This document shows, piece after piece, positions 29,404 through 39,084 of a stretch of DNA of 64,000 nt (the first letter of the stretch is position 1; the number at the start of each line of letters is the position of its first letter). The notes beneath the pieces are model-generated. The model worked only from the letters and a program-made list of their open reading frames with translations, was not told the origin of the DNA and ran no database searches. The stretch spans positions 124,001 through 188,000 of the forward strand of contig NZ_AEJF01000075.1 in NCBI RefSeq assembly GCF_001028175.1, written 5' to 3'. The translations under genes and the position numbers were made by a program. The DNA comes from Caballeronia mineralivorans PML1(12) (GTDB lineage: Bacteria; Pseudomonadota; Gammaproteobacteria; Burkholderiales; Burkholderiaceae).

Positions 29404-29495
29404 CTTCACCCTCTATGAGTCCGGGTAGGCGAACGCAGCTTGCTCGCTATGGCGCCTGACCGAGATCGTTCCAACTGAAGACATAGGCCTGACTA

Positions 29496-29720
29496 ATGAA
29501 TCGCATCCTGATCGTGCCGGGCGTCGCATGCCTGTTATTCGTTTCCTCAACTTACGCGCAGTCGAGCCAGGACGCGGCCAACTCGGCTATCGCACAGAAC
29601 TTCCAGTACATCAATCATCCGCCCGCGCCGCCCGTTCAAGCCAGCGCTCCAGCCGCTACGGGAAAAGCGCGTGGGCATCGGCGCCAGCAAAGCTCGACAG
29701 ATACCGACCAGACTCAGTAG
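29496..29720 (+). CDS. Small secreted protein, unknown function
   Basis: This 74-aa open frame has a clear Sec signal peptide (residues 1-21, LLFVSSTYAQS), then a short Ala/Pro-rich mature part and a basic, Gln-rich tail. The ribosome site is weak. The signal peptide makes it more credible than other short frames nearby, but the product is not recognised. Confidence 0.55.
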   Translation: MNRILIVPGVACLLFVSSTYAQSSQDAANSAIAQNFQYINHPPAPPVQASAPAATGKARGHRRQQSSTDTDQTQ

Positions 29721-29933
29721 CCACGCGTTATGCGAGGCGTTCCGGGGTTTCTCTGATCGGCAGCAAAACGGTCACTAATCCTTTGGATTGCTAACGCTTG
29801 TGTACCATGCGCTTCGCACTCGCGTTCACGATCGCGTGTGTGGTTTCGGCGAATCGTTCATGTGCCTAACCCGCACATGCAGATCCTCGCGATGCGGCTA
29901 CTATCGGGGCAGATACTTTTTGAGCTGCCCTCT

Positions 29934-31316
29934 ATGACATCAAGTCCGATTCCGGGACGCCGCCGCTTCATGCTTGCCTGCTTGTCGTTGTCGTGCACAG
30001 TACCTCTCGGCGCAAGCGCCGCAATACCGCCGCTTGCTGCGGACAGTACACGCAAACATGTCTTTGCTCACTACATGGTGGCCTGGCCTCGCGGTGGACC
30101 ACAGGCAACCGTCGCGTCATATCAGGCGGAATTCCGCGATGCGCACGCGCGGCATCGACGGCTTCGCACTCAATTGCGGTGGCTGGGATGCCAGTGAGCC
30201 GCACTATAAAAGGCGTGTGCTGCGCCTGTACGATGCGGCCGCGAGTCTCGACTTCGACTTCAAACTATTCGTGTCCGCCGACGGCCGGGCGCCGGACGAG
30301 CTCAAGGATATCGTCGCAACCACGCGCGGTCTCAAAGCGCAATTGCGTGTAGATGGCAAGCCGGTACTGTCCGCCTATGCCGCAGGCGGCAAAGGTTTCA
30401 CCGATAGCACCGCGCTCGCGAGCGAAGCCGAGAGCCTGGGTGCGTTCTTCGTGCCTCACTTTTTTCTCGCCACGGGCGAGCGCCAGATCTCTGCGCGCGA
30501 AGCCGCTCAGGTCGCGCAACGTCTTGGCAGTGCGAACCGTTATTTCTACTTCGGCGCGGCGGGTGCGCCGGACCTGATCGCGAAATCCACCGAAGCGCTC
30601 AGCGCGGAACTCAAGACCCGCGGCAAAGTATTCATGGCGCCGGTCACGCCGTATTATCGCGGGCTGCCGGCGGGCACCAACTATCGCGCGTTCGAAACCA
30701 GCGGGTTTTCCGGCATGGCGACCGAGTGGGAAGCCGCAATCGCATCCGGCGCCACGTGGGTGCAGATCGTGACCTGGAATGACTGGGCCGAGTCCACGTA
30801 TGTTGCGCCAATCGAGCCGGTCGCGCCCATCGGCGGCACAGGCCGGGCTCATGTCTATGACGACCGCTTCGGCGATCTGCTCTCGCATACCGCGTATCTC
30901 GACGCGAGCGAGTACTACATCCAATGGTTCAAGTCGGGTAGCAAGCCTGCAATCACGCGGGACCGGCTATTCTATTTTTATCGGCTGAATCCGCTCGGGC
31001 GGGAGCGTCGGCTTGGGCTAGGCGCACACGATGCCAGCACCCCGCCGCACGCTCAGGAACCCCTGTCGTCGCAGATCCATGTACAGTGTTCCTGACGGCG
31101 CCGGCCGTGCTTGTGGTGACGTTGGCGGTCTCGGCCATGCGCTTCGACGTGCCCGCGGGTGTGACGCATGTCAGTTCGAATGCGCGGGCTGGCACGCCTC
31201 GTTTCGTGCTGCAACGGCACGGCGAAACCATCATCGACAAGGCCGGCGAACAAGCCATCACCGACGACGACTTCTCCGGCGCATACAACTACTTTTCTGG
31301 CAGCGCGGATGCGTAG
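29934..31316 (+). pseudogene. GH71-type glycosyl hydrolase (alpha-1,3-glucanase family), interrupted by two frameshifts
   Basis: Three consecutive frames together form one protein. The first (29934 to ~30150) has a Tat/Sec-like leader (GRRRFMLACLSLSCTVPLGASAA) and FAHYMVAWP…YQAEFRDAHA. The second (~30150-31085) continues RGIDGFALNCGGWDASEPHYKRRVLRLYDA and VQIVTWNDWAEST, typical of glycosyl hydrolase family 71. The third (from 31086) supplies VFLTAPAVLVVTL and a C-terminal beta domain ending AYNYFSGSADA. Near 30147-30151 there is one base too many, and near 31084-31086 one too few, so the last part is back in the first frame. Either the gene is decayed or these are two sequencing errors. Confidence 0.75.
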
Positions 31317-31332
31317 CGAGGCGTGGGGCCGG

Positions 31333-31848
31333 TTATTGGCCAGCTTCGATCTGCGAGAACGTATAGAGGGATTTCAACTCGATACCGATTCCGGCGAGCA
31401 TTTCCTTTCCGCCACTTTCACGGTCGATCACACACAGCGTCAGCGAGACCGGCACGCCGTCGGCGCGAAGTTTCGCCACGGCGTCGGAGATCGCGCCGCC
31501 GCTCGACACAATGTCCTCGATCAGCACGAGCTTGCGTCCGGCCAGCTCGGCGCCTTCCGCATACTTGCAGGTGCCGTACTCTTTCGCTTCCTTGCGGATG
31601 TAGGCGGCAGGTAAGCCGGTCACCTGGCTGAGCATGGTCACGATAGGAATACCGCCCATCTCGAGACCGCCCAATACTTCGGTGCCTGGGGGGATCAGGG
31701 GCACCATCGCTTCCGCAATTGCTTTCAGCAATACGGGATCGGACTCAAAGCGATATTTGTCGAAGTAGGTGTTGCTGCGCTTGCCTGAACGCAGCAGGAA
31801 ATCGCCGCTCAACTTGGACACTTCGCGGATTCGCCGGGCAATGGTCAT
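31333..31848 (-). CDS. pyrE: Orotate phosphoribosyltransferase
   Basis: This 171-aa type I phosphoribosyltransferase converts orotate and PRPP to OMP in pyrimidine synthesis. The PRPP-binding motif VLIEDIVSSGGA (~residues 109-120), YFDKYRFESDP and GGLEMGGIPI are present. It is of the short PyrE type, with the catalytic loop KEAKEYGT. I chose the ATG at 31848 with AGGA upstream; the longer open frame to 31959 is AT-rich leader. It is convergent with the GH71 gene and appears monocistronic. Confidence 0.9.
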   Translation of the reverse strand: MTIARRIREVSKLSGDFLLRSGKRSNTYFDKYRFESDPVLLKAIAEAMVPLIPPGTEVLGGLEMGGIPIVTMLSQVTGLPAAYIRKEAKEYGTCKYAEGAELAGRKLVLIEDIVSSGGAISDAVAKLRADGVPVSLTLCVIDRESGGKEMLAGIGIELKSLYTFSQIEAGQ

Positions 31849-32125
31849 GAATGGTTTCCTCTTACTTTTACCGGGTAACAATTGTTTCGCGGTCGCAAAT
31901 CTACGCGAAAACTCGCTTTCGAGGAAGCAATTCTCCAAAGCCCGGTGATCTGATTGCACGCAATAACAGGATCTCAGCCCGAATTATCCGGCCATAAAAC
32001 GCTTCGATAAAGCCCGTCCACATGCCCGCCACGGGCGAAGGGATACCGCCCCGGACGCGCCAGGCAGCGATAGACTTGGCGCGCACCAGCCCCCGCCCGT
32101 CAGCATAGCCACTGAAGAACTGCCC

Positions 32126-32650
32126 ATGATCACCCTGCAAAAATCCATCGAAACCTATATTCGGGCCAAGGACGGCAATCGCCCATTTTTGATCGCGGAC
32201 GCGTTTACCGCCGACGCCGAACTGACGATGCAAGTGAACACCCAGGAAATCTCGTTTCCGGGCACGGTCAAAGGCGCGAAAGCTATTTCGAACGTTCTGG
32301 TGAGCGAGTTTGCGCAGCGTTATGAGAACGTCTACACGTTCTGCATCGGAGAGCCGCCCGCCGGCGGCCCGGCGTTCAATTGCGACTGGCTGGTATGCAT
32401 GTCGGAAAAAGGCACCGGCCTGGCGCGCGCCGGTTTCGGCCGATACGAATGGCTCGCTGTAGAGGATTCCGGACAGGTCCGGAAGCTTCGAATCATCATC
32501 GAGGAAATGACGACGCTGCCATAGGACACGGTCCAGCCGATCCTGCGATGGGCAGACGCCCTGCCGTACCCGTGGTGCCCCCGCGAACGGCTGGGCGAAG
32601 GTGCCCCGGAGATCGAGGCGATCGAACGCATCCGGGCCGCGCTCGCCTAG
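32126..32650 (+). pseudogene. NTF2/SnoaL-like protein interrupted by an in-frame amber codon
   Basis: The open frame from 32126 codes for 132 aa (…RIIIEEMTTLP) and stops at TAG 32522-32524. The same frame then continues for 41 more sense codons with strongly G/C-ending codon use (DTVQPILRWADALPYPWCPR…) to a second stop at 32648-32650. The coding character across the TAG suggests a ~174-aa ancestral protein cut by a point mutation, or a shortened but working one. The N-terminal part resembles the NTF2-like cone fold. The ribosome site is weak. Function is unknown. Confidence 0.65.
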
Positions 32651-32761
32651 CGTATCGCGAGCCGCGGCTAGCCGGATGCGTCAGCACAAGGTCCCATCGG
32701 GCAACTACGGAAAGCGTTGCCGTTTTGGCAAACGGAACGCTTCTCCTCCCACAGCGCCTGA

Positions 32762-34393
32762 TCAGAGGGCCGCGTATGCCGGCTTATAAGCGCAGTTGCG
32801 GATCAGTGCAGTGATGTCGTCCGGCCTTGGCACACGCGCCAGTTGGCTGTCGAAAATACACTCGGCCACGCGCACGGCCACATGAAGCGACGCCTCGAAA
32901 ATCTTGCTCTGCGGCGGATAGATCAGGCCGGTTGCAAGACTCGCTTCGGAGACCTGCTCGGCCACCGCTTTCGCCGCGACAATGAACATCTCGTCCGTCA
33001 CGCGGCTCGCCTGCGTGGCGAACACGGCCATCCCCAGCGCGGGGAAAATATAGACGTTGTTGCCCTGTCCGGGAACAAACGTGCGCCCTTCTATTTCCAC
33101 CGGCGGGAACGGGCTGCCGCTTGCGAAAATAGCGCGCCCGGCGGACCACCGGTACGCTTCCTCGGCTGTGCACTCGGAGCGCGATGTCGGGTTCGAATAC
33201 GGGAAGATGATCGGACGCTCGTTGATCTCCGCCATAGCCTCGATCACGTGCTGATTGAATAGCTTCGGCACCGTACTGACACCGATGATGCCCGTCGGCT
33301 TCAGCGCTTTGACCGCATCCACAAACGTGTCTACGGGCGCGTGATCCACGGCGAACGGCTTCTGAAAATCCGCGAGATCCTGACGCGATTTCACCATCAG
33401 CCCGTTCACGTCGAACAGCGCATTGCGTGCCCGCGCTTCGTCGATACTCAAGCCCTCAAGCACCATCGCCTGGCTGATCAATTCGGCAATGCCGGTCCCC
33501 GCCGAACCACCGCCCAGAAACAGGAAACGCTGGTCAACGAGCTTTTGCTTCGAGATGTGGAGGGCGGCGAAAATGCCCGCCAGCGCGACGGCTGCGGTGC
33601 CCTGGATATCGTCGTTATACGTGCAGATCTTGTCCTTGTAACGCGCGAGCAACGGGACGGCATTGAAGTTCGCGAAGTCTTCCCATTGGACGCAGCATTT
33701 CGGATGCAACTCCTGCGCCGCTTCGACGAACTCGTTCACAAACGCATGATATTCGTCGCCACGGACACGTTCCTGACGCAGGCCGAGATAGAGAGGATCG
33801 TCAAGCAGGTCGCGGTTATTGGTGCCCACATCCAGCATCACCGGCAAGCAATATTGAGGCGGTACACCCGCGCATGCGGTGTAGAGCGAAAGTTTGCCGA
33901 TAGGAATGCCCATCCCGCCGACGCCCAGATCGCCTAGTCCGAGAATGCGTTCGCCATCCGTCACCACGATAAAGCGAACATCCTTCTCCGGCCAGTTTTG
34001 CAGCAGTTCCTTCACCCGGCCGCGTGTCGAAATGGGCACATACATGCCCCTCGTTGCGCGAAAGATATGGTTGAATTTCTGGCATGCCTCGCCGACCGTC
34101 GGCGTATACACGAGCGGCATGAACGTCGCCGGATCGGACATGATCGTGGCATAGAACAACGTCTCGTTGCGGGCCTGAAGATCGGACAACAGAAGATACT
34201 TTTGCAGGTCGTTGTCGAGGGCAGCGAGTTCCGTATGCGTGCGCGCGACCTGAAGTGCCAGCGAACTGCAACCCGGAGGCAACAGCCCTTCAAGATGGTA
34301 CTGGCGGCGTTCGGCTTCGGTGAAGGCGGAGCCTTTGTTAAGACGCGGATCGCGAAGAAGGTCGCGGCCGGTAAGCTCGATAGGTTTTTGCAT
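32762..34393 (-). CDS. maeA: NAD-dependent malic enzyme
   Basis: This 543-aa enzyme oxidatively decarboxylates malate to pyruvate. It has YTPTVGEACQKFNHIFR, the motif GLGDLGVGGMGIPIGKL (~residues 150-166), the catalytic/metal region VQWEDFANFNA…YNDDIQGT, and the NAD-binding FLGGGSAGTGIAELI. Length and motifs fit the SfcA/MaeA type without a phosphotransacetylase extension. AGGAG precedes the ATG. It diverges from a LysR gene that may regulate it. Confidence 0.95.
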   Translation of the reverse strand: MQKPIELTGRDLLRDPRLNKGSAFTEAERRQYHLEGLLPPGCSSLALQVARTHTELAALDNDLQKYLLLSDLQARNETLFYATIMSDPATFMPLVYTPTVGEACQKFNHIFRATRGMYVPISTRGRVKELLQNWPEKDVRFIVVTDGERILGLGDLGVGGMGIPIGKLSLYTACAGVPPQYCLPVMLDVGTNNRDLLDDPLYLGLRQERVRGDEYHAFVNEFVEAAQELHPKCCVQWEDFANFNAVPLLARYKDKICTYNDDIQGTAAVALAGIFAALHISKQKLVDQRFLFLGGGSAGTGIAELISQAMVLEGLSIDEARARNALFDVNGLMVKSRQDLADFQKPFAVDHAPVDTFVDAVKALKPTGIIGVSTVPKLFNQHVIEAMAEINERPIIFPYSNPTSRSECTAEEAYRWSAGRAIFASGSPFPPVEIEGRTFVPGQGNNVYIFPALGMAVFATQASRVTDEMFIVAAKAVAEQVSEASLATGLIYPPQSKIFEASLHVAVRVAECIFDSQLARVPRPDDITALIRNCAYKPAYAAL

Positions 34394-34552
34394 TGCAATA
34401 CTCCTGTTAGCCGGCGCTGGTGGACTGCGCCGATTAGCGGATGAATACGTCGGGATGCCTTCAACCCGCCGTGCCGTACAAGCTGATAACGAAGCTTACG
34501 CTCCCATTGCCGCGTTACACTTCACCGGTACTCATTTGATTATTCAGTTTAA

Positions 34553-35452
34553 GTGAAGAACGACGTCACCTCCGATCTCGAGTTTTTTGTCCAGCTAGCG
34601 CGCCTCGGCAGCTTGTCTGCCGCCGCGCGTGCGCTTGATCTGACACCGCCTGCAGCAACCCGGCGGCTCGCGCTGATGGAGCAGCGGCTGGGCGTCAGGC
34701 TCGTGAACCGCACCACGCGCAGCGCGAGCCTGACCGACGAGGGCGACACTTATCTGCGACACGCTACGCGTATTCTTGCCGCCGTGCGCGAGATGGAAGA
34801 CGCCGTATCGCGCAGCCGCGAAGCGCCGCGCGGCATATTGCGAGTGAATGCCTCGCTCGGCTTCGGCCGCACGACCATCGCACCGCTCGTCTCGGCGTTC
34901 GTGCAACGTTATCCGCAAGTCGAGGTTCAACTGGATGTGACGGACCGGCCGGTGGATATCGTGGAGCAGGGTTTTGACCTTGCGCTCCGGTTCGGGGCGT
35001 TGCCCGATACACGGCTCAACGCGCGCCGCATCATGTCGAACCGGCGCTATCTGTGCGCATCGCCGGCTTATCTGCAGCGGCACGGCAACCCAACGGCGCT
35101 TGCCGATCTCGCGCGGCATAGGACGATCCTCCACCGGCAGAACGACGACGCTTACGGCGTCTGGCGTTTCACGCGCGACGGCGAGACGGTGTCGGTCAAG
35201 GTACAGGGCGGCTTGTCGAGTAATGATGGCGACATTGTGCTCGGTTGGGCGCTCGATGGACACGGTATCTCGATCCGCTCCGAATGGGACCTTGCTAAAT
35301 ATCTGGAGAGCGGCCGGCTGAAAGTCGTGTTGCCTGAATTCCTGCTGCCGCCGGCCGACTTGTTTGTCTACTATCCAAGCCGCCGCAATCAGCCTGCGCG
35401 TATTCGTGCGTTCATCGACTTCCTGGTCGAGCACTTTCGCGTCTCTCAGTGA
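34553..35452 (+). CDS. LysR-family transcriptional regulator
   Basis: This 299-aa regulator starts at GTG. The N-terminal winged helix (LEFFVQLARLGSLSAAARAL, TPPAATRRLALMEQRLGVRL) occupies residues ~5-62, and a periplasmic-binding-like effector domain fills ~90-295. It diverges from malic enzyme across 159 bp. It is of the type often annotated as DmlR-like, related to malate-responsive regulators, which suits the neighbour, though that is inference. Confidence 0.9.
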   Translation: MKNDVTSDLEFFVQLARLGSLSAAARALDLTPPAATRRLALMEQRLGVRLVNRTTRSASLTDEGDTYLRHATRILAAVREMEDAVSRSREAPRGILRVNASLGFGRTTIAPLVSAFVQRYPQVEVQLDVTDRPVDIVEQGFDLALRFGALPDTRLNARRIMSNRRYLCASPAYLQRHGNPTALADLARHRTILHRQNDDAYGVWRFTRDGETVSVKVQGGLSSNDGDIVLGWALDGHGISIRSEWDLAKYLESGRLKVVLPEFLLPPADLFVYYPSRRNQPARIRAFIDFLVEHFRVSQ

Positions 35453-35717
35453 TGTCTCTAGTGATACCGGCATTTATTGCTGACTTATTCAGCAAACATT
35501 TACATCAGAGATTTATTACCGAAATTGGACTGTCACGTAGTTTTCATATTGAAAAATTCGCATATTGTTGCCGAAACAGCAAATATATTTCGCTGAAACT
35601 ATCGTTTTAAGTGGTCGATAGGCGACCTAGACTTGTTTTCATCAGAAGCGAATGCAGACACCAGCACTCAGTCGCAACGCATTCCGAAACCGAAAAACAA
35701 ACTCTGGAGGTTCCATC
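35453..35717. other. AT-rich intergenic region
   Basis: This 265-bp region is markedly AT-rich compared with the rest of the window. It holds a small hairpin (ttgctga / tcagcaa, 35477-35495) just after the LysR gene and presumably the promoter of the DUF4148 gene. Nothing coding is seen. Confidence 0.5.
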
Positions 35718-36044
35718 ATGACCAAGTCACTTCTCCCCGCTCTGCTTATTGCCTCGGCTCTTGCTGCCCCTGCATTTGCCTTTGCTCAGGACAACGCGCC
35801 TGTGACGCGTGCTGAAGTCCGCGCCCAGTTGACCCAGCTCGAGCAAGCTGGCTACAACCCGGCAACCAACGACAACTATTACCCGCAAGCGCTGCAAGCG
35901 GCAGAGCAGCGTGTCGATGCAAAGAACGGCGTCGAAGCACAATCATATGGCCCGGCAACGAGCGGTACGTCGGCCTCAGGTATGCGGGCAACCGTTGCGC
36001 CGGCTTCGGGCATCAACCAGCATTCGATCTACTTTGGCCACTAA
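35718..36044 (+). CDS. DUF4148-domain periplasmic protein
   Basis: This 108-aa protein has a signal peptide (residues 1-24, ending AFAFAQD) and then VTRAEVRAQLTQLEQAGYNPATND-type sequence, the hallmark of DUF4148, an exported family abundant in Burkholderia relatives. TGGAGG precedes the ATG. Function is unknown. A terminator-like hairpin follows at 36091. Confidence 0.9.
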   Translation: MTKSLLPALLIASALAAPAFAFAQDNAPVTRAEVRAQLTQLEQAGYNPATNDNYYPQALQAAEQRVDAKNGVEAQSYGPATSGTSASGMRATVAPASGINQHSIYFGH

Positions 36045-36090
36045 GATCTGACCGTCCACGCTGCGAATTGATTGCGTGGCGTAGGAACAT

Positions 36091-36127
36091 AAAATCGCTC
36101 ATTGCTTAAAGGCTCCGGGCGATTTTT
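36091..36127 (+). terminator. Terminator-like hairpin after DUF4148 gene
   Basis: An 8-bp stem (aaaatcgc / gcgatttt) with a ~20-nt loop ends in TTTTT, 47 bp after the stop codon. Confidence 0.6.
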
Positions 36128-36208
36128 CATGCTCAGTCATTAAATAAGGCATGCTGACTATCTGGAAAGGCCACATCTTACGGCAGTAACAAGTCCATTG
36201 CGACGCGC

Positions 36209-36928
36209 TTACTTCTCTCTAGGCGCACCCGACGGCCTGACGCTCGTACACGTCGCCACGCATCCGAGCACGAGCGCCACACCGGTCACCACGAGCGCGC
36301 CGTTTGCCAGCCCGACGCCCGCCGCGACGACCGAACACGCCGCGTACCCATTCAACGCAGCGATGAAAACCGGGTACGCGCGATCGGCCATGGCCATCGC
36401 GAGGTAAGCGCCGATCAACGCAACCATGGCACCGATGATCACTACCGACACCGCGCCGCCTTCGAACCCCGCCGGATACGCAATGACCGTACACAATGCG
36501 GCGCATGTGAAGTGCATCGCGTTCATCAGCTTTGTATTCGATACCCCGAAGCGCACGCGGCCCAGCACCAACGCGAGCGCAATCGCCGCGAGACCGCCGA
36601 GCGCCGTCAGCCCAAGCGAAGCACCCGGGTCGAAGCCAAGCGCGCGATCCGCCGATGCCGACGCAAGCGCAGCCAGCGCCAGCGCGCTTTGCAGCGACGC
36701 GGGCGTGCTCCGGCCGAACCGCGGTGTCAGCATAGCGAACGCCGCGATCGCCAGCGCGACCAGCGCCGAGTCGAAGCCAGTCGCCATGCCGTAAGCCACA
36801 ATGACCGCCGTGCCCACGCCAGCTGCATCGCGCAATGCCTGCCGCCGCGCTGGCGACACCCTGCCCGGCGTCTTCAGGCTTTGCATCGACGCCATCACTG
36901 CGAACGCACACAACGCACCGTCGAGCAT
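36209..36928 (-). CDS. Multi-span membrane protein resembling the membrane domain of transhydrogenase subunit PntB
   Basis: This 239-aa protein has about seven or eight hydrophobic helices. The segment YPVFIAALNGYAACSVVAAG followed by LANGALVVTGVALVLG parallels PntB's MPVVVSMLNSYSGWA…LLIVTGALVG. The region KLMNAMHFTCAAL resembles the earlier PntB helix that follows its MLPNRHKMN turn. The NADP-binding domain of PntB (~200 C-terminal residues) is absent, and no pntA is nearby. GGAG precedes the ATG at 36928, 13 bp after the FAH gene, so it is the last gene of the frc-FAH unit. Function is unknown. Confidence 0.65.
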   Translation of the reverse strand: MLDGALCAFAVMASMQSLKTPGRVSPARRQALRDAAGVGTAVIVAYGMATGFDSALVALAIAAFAMLTPRFGRSTPASLQSALALAALASASADRALGFDPGASLGLTALGGLAAIALALVLGRVRFGVSNTKLMNAMHFTCAALCTVIAYPAGFEGGAVSVVIIGAMVALIGAYLAMAMADRAYPVFIAALNGYAACSVVAAGVGLANGALVVTGVALVLGCVATCTSVRPSGAPREK

Positions 36929-36941
36929 CGGTGTCTCCGTG

Positions 36942-37724
36942 TCAGAGCAGACGGTTGACCAGTGTCCCGATTCCTTCGATCGAGACACTTACCTCGGCCC
37001 CATCCTTGATCGATCCGATGCCGAGCGACGTGCCGCATGCGATGACATCGCCGGGTTCGAGCGTCATGTCGTGCGAGATCAGGCTGACCTGTTCGGCGGG
37101 CGTGAAGATCATGTCGTCGAGCGGATAGTTCTGCCGTTCGACGCCGTCGAGCGTGGTGATCACGCGCGCCGCGCGCCAGTCGAATCCGGTCGCGGTCGCG
37201 ATCGTGGGTCCGAGGCAACCGAACGTATCGAATCCCTTCGCGCGGCACCATTGCGGAAAGTTCGGATCTTCCTGCAGCAGTTCGCCGGCCGTGACGTCGT
37301 TCACGCACGTGTAGCCGAAGATGGCGGCCTCGGCTTCTTCCACCGATACCGATGAGCAGCGCCGGCCGATCACGATGCCGAGTTCGCCTTCGTAAGCGAT
37401 CTTGCCGCTGTAGCTGATGGGCCGCCGTATCGCTTCATGCGTGCCGATGACAGACCGTGCAGGCTTGATCAGGAACAGCGGATGGGTAGGCGGCGCTTTA
37501 TCGAGCTTCTTCGAGAGCGCATAGAAGTTGTTCCATAACGCGACGATCTTGCCCGGCTGACAGGGCGCCAGCAGTGTGATGTCTTCTACATCGAACTCAT
37601 GACCTGCCGGTTCCGCGCTCTCGAAGGGAGAACGATCGAATGGTGTGACACGACGGCCATCTTCCGACAGCGTGCCGAAGCCCACCGCGCCATCGGCGCG
37701 GGAAAAACGTATCCAGTTAGCCAC
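36942..37724 (-). CDS. Fumarylacetoacetate hydrolase (FAH) family protein
   Basis: This ~260-aa protein has the FAH metal-binding segments YEGELGIVIGR (~residues 115-125), YTCVNDVTAGELL and the KGFDTFGCLGP loop, and LEPGDVIACGTSLGIG near the end. The family includes acylpyruvases, oxaloacetate decarboxylases and 2-keto-4-pentenoate hydratases, so the substrate is open. A two- to four-carbon dicarboxylate would suit the oxalate setting. I chose GTG at 37724 (VANWIRF); a TTG at 37775 would lengthen it. It follows frc copy 1 by 112 bp. Confidence 0.85.
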   Translation of the reverse strand: MANWIRFSRADGAVGFGTLSEDGRRVTPFDRSPFESAEPAGHEFDVEDITLLAPCQPGKIVALWNNFYALSKKLDKAPPTHPLFLIKPARSVIGTHEAIRRPISYSGKIAYEGELGIVIGRRCSSVSVEEAEAAIFGYTCVNDVTAGELLQEDPNFPQWCRAKGFDTFGCLGPTIATATGFDWRAARVITTLDGVERQNYPLDDMIFTPAEQVSLISHDMTLEPGDVIACGTSLGIGSIKDGAEVSVSIEGIGTLVNRLL

Positions 37725-37800
37725 GTTGAAAGCCCTGAAGAAGTGGTGCTGCCGTCTTTGAAGCGCGGCAGCCAAAACCAGCGATGCCTACCTAAACCCG

Positions 37801-37824
37801 ACGTACATGACGTACGCCACGTAC
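37801..37824. repeat. Three ACGTAC repeats, period 9
   Basis: ACGTAC, itself palindromic, occurs at 37801, 37810 and 37819, exactly 9 bp apart, in the gap between frc copy 1 and the FAH gene. Each repeat unit is a 9-mer (acgtacatg, acgtacgcc, acgtacgcg). Confidence 0.6.
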
Positions 37825-37836
37825 GCGCGAGGTGAA

Positions 37837-39084
37837 CTAGATCGCGCCGAGGCTTCGCAACGTCGCGACCTGATCGGGCGAATACCCGAGCTCCGCCATC
37901 ACTTCGTCGGTGTGTTCGCCGAGCAGCGGTGAACGCACGACGTCCGTAGGGCTATCGGAGAGCTTGATCGGGTTGCCGACGGTCAGATATTTGCCGCGCA
38001 CCGGATGGTCCACTTCGACGATCGTGCCGGTCTTGCGCAACGACGGGTCTTCGGCAATTTCCTTCATCGACAGGATCGGGCCGCACGGAATGTCGTGCTG
38101 GTTGAGGATCTCCATGGCCTCGAACTTGGTCTTGGTCATGGTCCACTGTTCGATCTCGGCGAAGATGCCCTTGAGATGCGGAAGCCGTGCGGCCGGCGTG
38201 CGGAAGTCGGGATGATCGATCCACTCCTCCTTGCCGATCACCTTGCAGATCTCGCCCCAGACTGGGGCCTGCGTGATGAAGTAGATGTACGCGTTCGGAT
38301 CGGTTTCCCAGCCCTTGCATTTCAGGATCCAGCCCGGCTGCCCGCCGCCCGATGCATTGCCGGCGCGCGGCACGGCCTCGCCGAACGTGCCGTTCGGGTA
38401 TTGCGGATATTCCTTCATCGTGCCGGTGCGCTCCAGCCGCTGCTGGTCGCGCAGCTTGACGCGGCAGAGGTTGAGCACGCCGTCCTGCATCGCGGCGAGC
38501 ACCTTCTGGCCGCGGCCGGTTGCGTTGCGCTGATAGAGCGCTGTGACAATGCCGAGTGCGAGATGCAGGCCCGTGCCCGAATCGCCGATTTGCGCGCCGC
38601 TGACAACGGGTGGGCCGTCGTCGAAACCGGTCGTCGATGCTGCGCCGCCTGCGCACTGCGCGACGTTTTCGTAGACCTTGCAGTCTTCGTAGGGGCCGGG
38701 ACCGAAGCCTTTCACCGACGCCACGATCATCTTCGGATTCAGCTCCTGGATGCGTTCCCACGTGAAGCCCATCCGGTCGAGTGCGCCCGGCGCGAAGTTC
38801 TCGACCAGCACGTCGCATTTTTTCACGAGCGATTCGAGGACCTTCTTGCCTTCCGGATTTTTCGTATCGATGGTGATCGAACGCTTGTTGTGGTTGAGCA
38901 TCGTGAAGTAGAGGCTGTCAGCGTCGGGGATATCGCGCAGTTGCTCCCGCGTGATGTCGCCTGCGCCGGCGCGCTCGACCTTGATGACATCGGCGCCGAA
39001 CCATGCAAGCAATTGCGTGCAGGTCGGGCCTGATTGAACGTGCGTGAAATCGAGGATACGCACTCCGTCGAGGGCTTTACTCAT
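37837..39084 (-). CDS. frc: Formyl-CoA:oxalate CoA-transferase, copy 1
   Basis: This 415-aa class III CoA-transferase moves CoA from formyl-CoA to oxalate. Residues known in Oxalobacter Frc are present: Gln17 in THVQSG, the catalytic Asp (~168) in AQIGDSGTG, a Lys/Tyr pair near 136-138 (CKVYEN), and a Gly loop [14 protein letters not shown] precedes the ATG. It has its own promoter block ~165 bp upstream (39250-39284) and leads an operon with the FAH and PntB-like genes. It is clearly paralogous to copy 2 at 49556. Confidence 0.94.
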   Translation of the reverse strand: MSKALDGVRILDFTHVQSGPTCTQLLAWFGADVIKVERAGAGDITREQLRDIPDADSLYFTMLNHNKRSITIDTKNPEGKKVLESLVKKCDVLVENFAPGALDRMGFTWERIQELNPKMIVASVKGFGPGPYEDCKVYENVAQCAGGAASTTGFDDGPPVVSGAQIGDSGTGLHLALGIVTALYQRNATGRGQKVLAAMQDGVLNLCRVKLRDQQRLERTGTMKEYPQYPNGTFGEAVPRAGNASGGGQPGWILKCKGWETDPNAYIYFITQAPVWGEICKVIGKEEWIDHPDFRTPAARLPHLKGIFAEIEQWTMTKTKFEAMEILNQHDIPCGPILSMKEIAEDPSLRKTGTIVEVDHPVRGKYLTVGNPIKLSDSPTDVVRSPLLGEHTDEVMAELGYSPDQVATLRSLGAI

